From: Bacteroidales bacterium
GTDB lineage: Bacteria; Bacteroidota; Bacteroidia; Bacteroidales; WCHB1-69
DNA length: 7,412 nt
Direction: 5' to 3'
Assembly (NCBI GenBank): GCA_031264975.1
Contig: JAISDH010000443.1
Location: 1-7,412, forward strand
Part shown: positions 4,682 to 7,412 of the stretch, in pieces
Layout: every line of letters starts with the position of its first letter
Position numbering within the stretch: position 1 is the first letter of the stretch
Notes under the pieces: model-generated
The model's input: only the letters and a program-made list of their open reading frames with translations
What the model was told of the DNA's origin: nothing
Database searches by the model: none
Program-made: the position numbers and the translations under genes

Positions 4682-7351
4682 TTATCCGGAACAGGTTTTA
4701 TTGCCGGAACATCCTTCGCAAGTGGAACAATTTTTTCGTTTCAAGGATTTGTATATTTTATAGCCTGCAAAGAGAACCGCCATCGCAACAATTGCAAAGG
4801 TAATTATTGTCTGTACGCTGAAGTACGAAAAAATATTGTAGGCGGCAAAAGATACTATCCAAGCTAAAGCAATGGTATAGATTACAACAAGAAACGCCCA
4901 TTTCCATGAAGCGGATTCATTTTTAATCGCTCCAATGGTGCCAAAACAGGGAAAATATACCAAAACAAATAACATAAAACTTAAAGGTACGGCAGGAATT
5001 TGCTCCTTTTTTACTTCCTGTTTTAACCTTTCTGCTAACGGACCTATATTATCCTCATCAGCGTCTTCAATTTGATACAATATTCCTAATGTGCTAATAA
5101 CAACTTCTTTTGCAGCAACTCCGGTAAGTAAAGCGATACTCATCTTCCAATCAAATCCCAATGGCTTCATCACCGGTTCTATCGTTTTTCCGATTTGTCC
5201 AAGAATCGAATTTTCCTGTTGCTTTATTTTCATTTCTAATGTTGGCTCGCCTTTTCCCAATGTTTGTTCCTGTCTTGGAAAGTAGCTTAGAATCCAGATA
5301 ATAATAGAAGCCGCCAAAACTATGGTTCCGATTTTATGCAGAAAATGTTCTCCTTTTTCCCATGTATGTCGACACAAACTTTTAAGCGTGGGCATTCTGT
5401 ATGGAGGTAATTCCATGACAAAAGGCGTTTCTTCTTTTGTGAAGATAAAACGCTTAAATATCAATGCTGTAATAACCGCTAATGATATGCCGGTAAGATA
5501 AATGAAGAGAAGAATTAAGGGTTTATAGTTAATAAAAAAAGCCTCCGTCATTAAAAGATAAATCGGAAGCCTCGCACTGCATGACATAAAAGGAATAATG
5601 AATATGGTAAGCATACGGTTATGGTAATTCTTTATCGTCCGCGTCGCTAAAATAGACGGCATGTTACAACCAAATCCCATCAAAAGCGGAATAAAAGATT
5701 GTCCATGCAATCCTATTTTATGCATAAGTTTATCCATAATAAACGCAGCTCTTGCAATATATCCCGTCGACTCTATAAAGGTAATGAAGAAATAAAGGAT
5801 TAAAATATGAGGCAAGAAAACAAGAACATCGCCAACTCCCTTTATAATACCCCCGCAAAGTAAATCTCTTAACATGCCATCTCCCATTAGATTTCCAAGC
5901 TTCGTTCCCAAATATTCTATAAGTGTTTCTATCCATGTCTTGGGAAAATCTCCGATAAAAAATGTAACAGAAAACATCACCCCAAGAATAGTCAAAAAGA
6001 TAGGAAATCCCAACCATTTATGGGTAACAATATTGTCTATCTTCGAGCTTCGTAGTTTTTGTTTTCCATCTTTTGAAGAGGGGGTAAACGTTTCTTTCAA
6101 TGCGCCGGCAATGAATCCATACTTGGCGTCGGCAATGGCATTTTCGGGCGTGTCTTTCAATTCGGACGATATCTTTAATTCCAGTTTGTCCCGAATGGAT
6201 ATTATTTGCTGATGATTGGGATATTGGGTGATAAATTCTTCTATTTCACTGTCTTCTTCTAAAAGTTTTATGGCTTGGTATCGGGGAGTATATTCGTCTC
6301 GGGCATTGGGATTTTTCGCGATGACAACCTTTAACCGCTCAATGGCATTTTCAATAACAGGACCGTGATTAATATGTATATGCCGAAAAGTAGTGTGAAT
6401 ATGATTTTCTGTTTCGAGGTCGGAATCTACATTTGTAACCTCATGTTTATGGTGAATATTTATCGTATGAAGATATTCGTCTATTAAGGTATCGCCACTT
6501 ATAGTAGAGATTAGGTTTCCGTCTTCATCAACAATGTCCCCGCTTTCATAGAGTTTGATAACGGTACGAAATAACTCGTCAATTCCTGTTTTCTTTGTCC
6601 CAACAGTGGGAACAACCGGAACGCCGATTAACTTTTCAAACATTTTATAATCTAAAACATCTCCATTTTCCTTCAGTTCGTCATACATGTTCAAAGCAAT
6701 GACCATCCGGACATTCATATCAATTAATTGGGTGGTGAGATAAAGATTACGTTCCAAGTTGGAAGTGTCTACGACATTGATAATAATGTCCGGTTTTTTC
6801 TCCACAATATGATTTCTGACATATTGCTCCTCCGGACTATAAGAAGAAAGAGAATAAGTACCGGGTAAGTCAACAATATTAAAATGATAACCTTCCGCAT
6901 CAAAGACGCCCTTTTTTTCTTCAACCGTTACCCCGCTGTAATTGCCTACGCGTTCTTTTCTTCCGGAAGCAATATTAAACAAACTCGTTTTTCCCGAATT
7001 GGGATTCCCTACCAGAGCAATATTTATTGTTTTTCGTTTTATGAGCGCCATTCGACGGACGTCTTCTTCCGTAAATGTTCCGTTGAATGATTCTTGAGGT
7101 TGTTGTTTGGCAATAAGATTCGCTTCTTCAATACTCATCACCTCAATCTGGGACGCTTCGTTGCGACGAAGAGATATTTCATATCCCATAATGCGGTACT
7201 TTGTAGGTTCTTTGAGGGGAGCATTGAGAATAGATTCCACAATCCTGCCTCCAATAAACCCCATTTCCACAATACGCTTACGAAAACCTCCATACCCTAA
7301 TACTTTGACAATAACTGCCTTCTCTCCTGGTTTAATATCCGATAACTTCAT
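4682..7351 (-). CDS. feoB: Ferrous iron transporter FeoB with fused FeoA domain and Cys-rich tail
   Basis: This 889-residue protein imports Fe(II) across the inner membrane. Residues 1-75 are an SH3-like FeoA domain (MKLSDIKPGEKAVIVKV, then EMGFIGG). Residues about 108-270 are the GTPase domain: G1 GNPNSGKT (115-122), G2 Thr142, G3 DLPG (161-164), G4 NMYD (221-224) and a probable G5 at 250-257. A His-rich insert (nine His in 295-329) and a helical linker follow. The membrane core starts near 446 and carries both Gate regions: GCNMPSILATRT (561-572, Cys562) and the GVAAKEVV (744-751) to FPCFGTIG (800-807, Cys802) segment. Residues 844-889 add a further helix and a tail with Cys875, 878, 881 and 887, resembling the small FeoB-associated Cys-rich membrane proteins. 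The start is ATG 7351, matching the FeoA N-terminus; a -7-like box lies at 7389-7396. No frameshift or lost key motif is seen. A 27-bp hairpin follows the stop. Confidence 0.97.
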   Translation of the reverse strand: MKLSDIKPGEKAVIVKVLGYGGFRKRIVEMGFIGGRIVESILNAPLKEPTKYRIMGYEISLRRNEASQIEVMSIEEANLIAKQQPQESFNGTFTEEDVRRMALIKRKTINIALVGNPNSGKTSLFNIASGRKERVGNYSGVTVEEKKGVFDAEGYHFNIVDLPGTYSLSSYSPEEQYVRNHIVEKKPDIIINVVDTSNLERNLYLTTQLIDMNVRMVIALNMYDELKENGDVLDYKMFEKLIGVPVVPTVGTKKTGIDELFRTVIKLYESGDIVDEDGNLISTISGDTLIDEYLHTINIHHKHEVTNVDSDLETENHIHTTFRHIHINHGPVIENAIERLKVVIAKNPNARDEYTPRYQAIKLLEEDSEIEEFITQYPNHQQIISIRDKLELKISSELKDTPENAIADAKYGFIAGALKETFTPSSKDGKQKLRSSKIDNIVTHKWLGFPIFLTILGVMFSVTFFIGDFPKTWIETLIEYLGTKLGNLMGDGMLRDLLCGGIIKGVGDVLVFLPHILILYFFITFIESTGYIARAAFIMDKLMHKIGLHGQSFIPLLMGFGCNMPSILATRTIKNYHNRMLTIFIIPFMSCSARLPIYLLMTEAFFINYKPLILLFIYLTGISLAVITALIFKRFIFTKEETPFVMELPPYRMPTLKSLCRHTWEKGEHFLHKIGTIVLAASIIIWILSYFPRQEQTLGKGEPTLEMKIKQQENSILGQIGKTIEPVMKPLGFDWKMSIALLTGVAAKEVVISTLGILYQIEDADEDNIGPLAERLKQEVKKEQIPAVPLSFMLFVLVYFPCFGTIGAIKNESASWKWAFLVVIYTIALAWIVSFAAYNIFSYFSVQTIITFAIVAMAVLFAGYKIYKSLKRKNCSTCEGCSGNKTCSG

Positions 7352-7388
7352 TAGTATATTAACTTAAACACAATGTAATAAAATCGTG

Positions 7389-7396
7389 TAAAGATA
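7389..7396 (-). promoter_or_regulatory. Probable feoB -7 promoter box
   Basis: On the minus strand this reads TATCTTTA followed by CAC, one base off the TAnnTTTG consensus and with the same downstream CAC as the two other promoters in the window. Transcription would start near 7382, about 30 nt before the feoB ATG. The -33 region lies beyond the window edge. A Fur- or DtxR-type operator would be expected near here, but I cannot identify one with confidence. Confidence 0.5.
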
Positions 7397-7412
7397 CAAC
7401 TATTACCAGAAA

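Noticed and set aside
5730..6017. 95-codon minus-strand frame inside feoB
   Set aside because: It lies in another frame across the conserved membrane core of feoB. It shows no domain of its own and is a shadow of the real gene.
5874..6212. 112-codon plus-strand frame opposite feoB
   Set aside because: It is antisense to conserved FeoB coding sequence, with no promoter box or recognisable motif. It is expected as a by-product of codon use.
7351..7362. Near-palindrome TTAGTATATTAA at the feoB start as an iron-regulator operator
   Set aside because: Ten of twelve bases are symmetric, but in AT-rich DNA this is common. It overlaps the start codon and does not clearly match a Fur or DtxR box.
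7094..7367. Plus-strand frames of 68 and 86 codons opposite the FeoA domain
   Set aside because: Both are antisense to the well-conserved FeoA part of feoB, with no own start signals or recognisable features.

Overview
The window looks like chromosomal DNA of a Bacteroidota member, probably Bacteroidales. The evidence is three promoter -7 boxes at or near the Bacteroidota form TAnnTTTG (TATCTTTG, TACCTTTG, TATCTTTA), A-rich start regions without clear Shine-Dalgarno sequences, AT-rich intergenic DNA, and a fused FeoA-FeoB iron transporter of the type common in that phylum. Species cannot be named from the sequence.

Layout: positions 1-566 are very AT-rich and hold no convincing gene. They do hold an array of degenerate 7-base units (28-138), a weak stem-loop (405-439) and two tiny chance-level reading frames. 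A plus-strand promoter (579-586) then drives a 484-residue polytopic membrane protein (615-2069), probably a GT-C-type glycosyltransferase. It converges, with only 2 bp between stop codons, on a minus-strand pair: a 456-residue GT-C-like membrane protein (3066-4436), followed 7 bp later by a family 2 glycosyltransferase with two C-terminal membrane helices (2072-3058). That pair has its own promoter (4584-4591) and a leader of about 140 nt containing two stem-loops and a 23-codon upstream frame. Upstream lies a large minus-strand feoB (4682-7351), ending in a perfect 27-bp hairpin terminator placed one base after the stop codon. The promoter of feoB is at the right edge of the window.

How the genes may work together: the GT2 enzyme resembles polyprenyl-phosphate sugar synthases, and GT-C enzymes use polyprenyl-phosphate sugars as donors. 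The three glycosylation genes may therefore form a small cell-envelope sugar-transfer module; the acceptor is unknown. FeoB is a separate transcription unit for ferrous iron uptake. It joins three pieces that many bacteria encode separately: FeoA, FeoB, and a C-terminal membrane helix with a cysteine-rich tail like the small FeoB-associated proteins. It also carries a histidine-rich insert.

I see no phage, transposon, CRISPR, tRNA or rRNA. No undescribed defence or mobile system is evident. The least explained elements are the heptamer array, the structured leader of the glycosyltransferase operon, and the metal-ligand-rich additions to FeoB.
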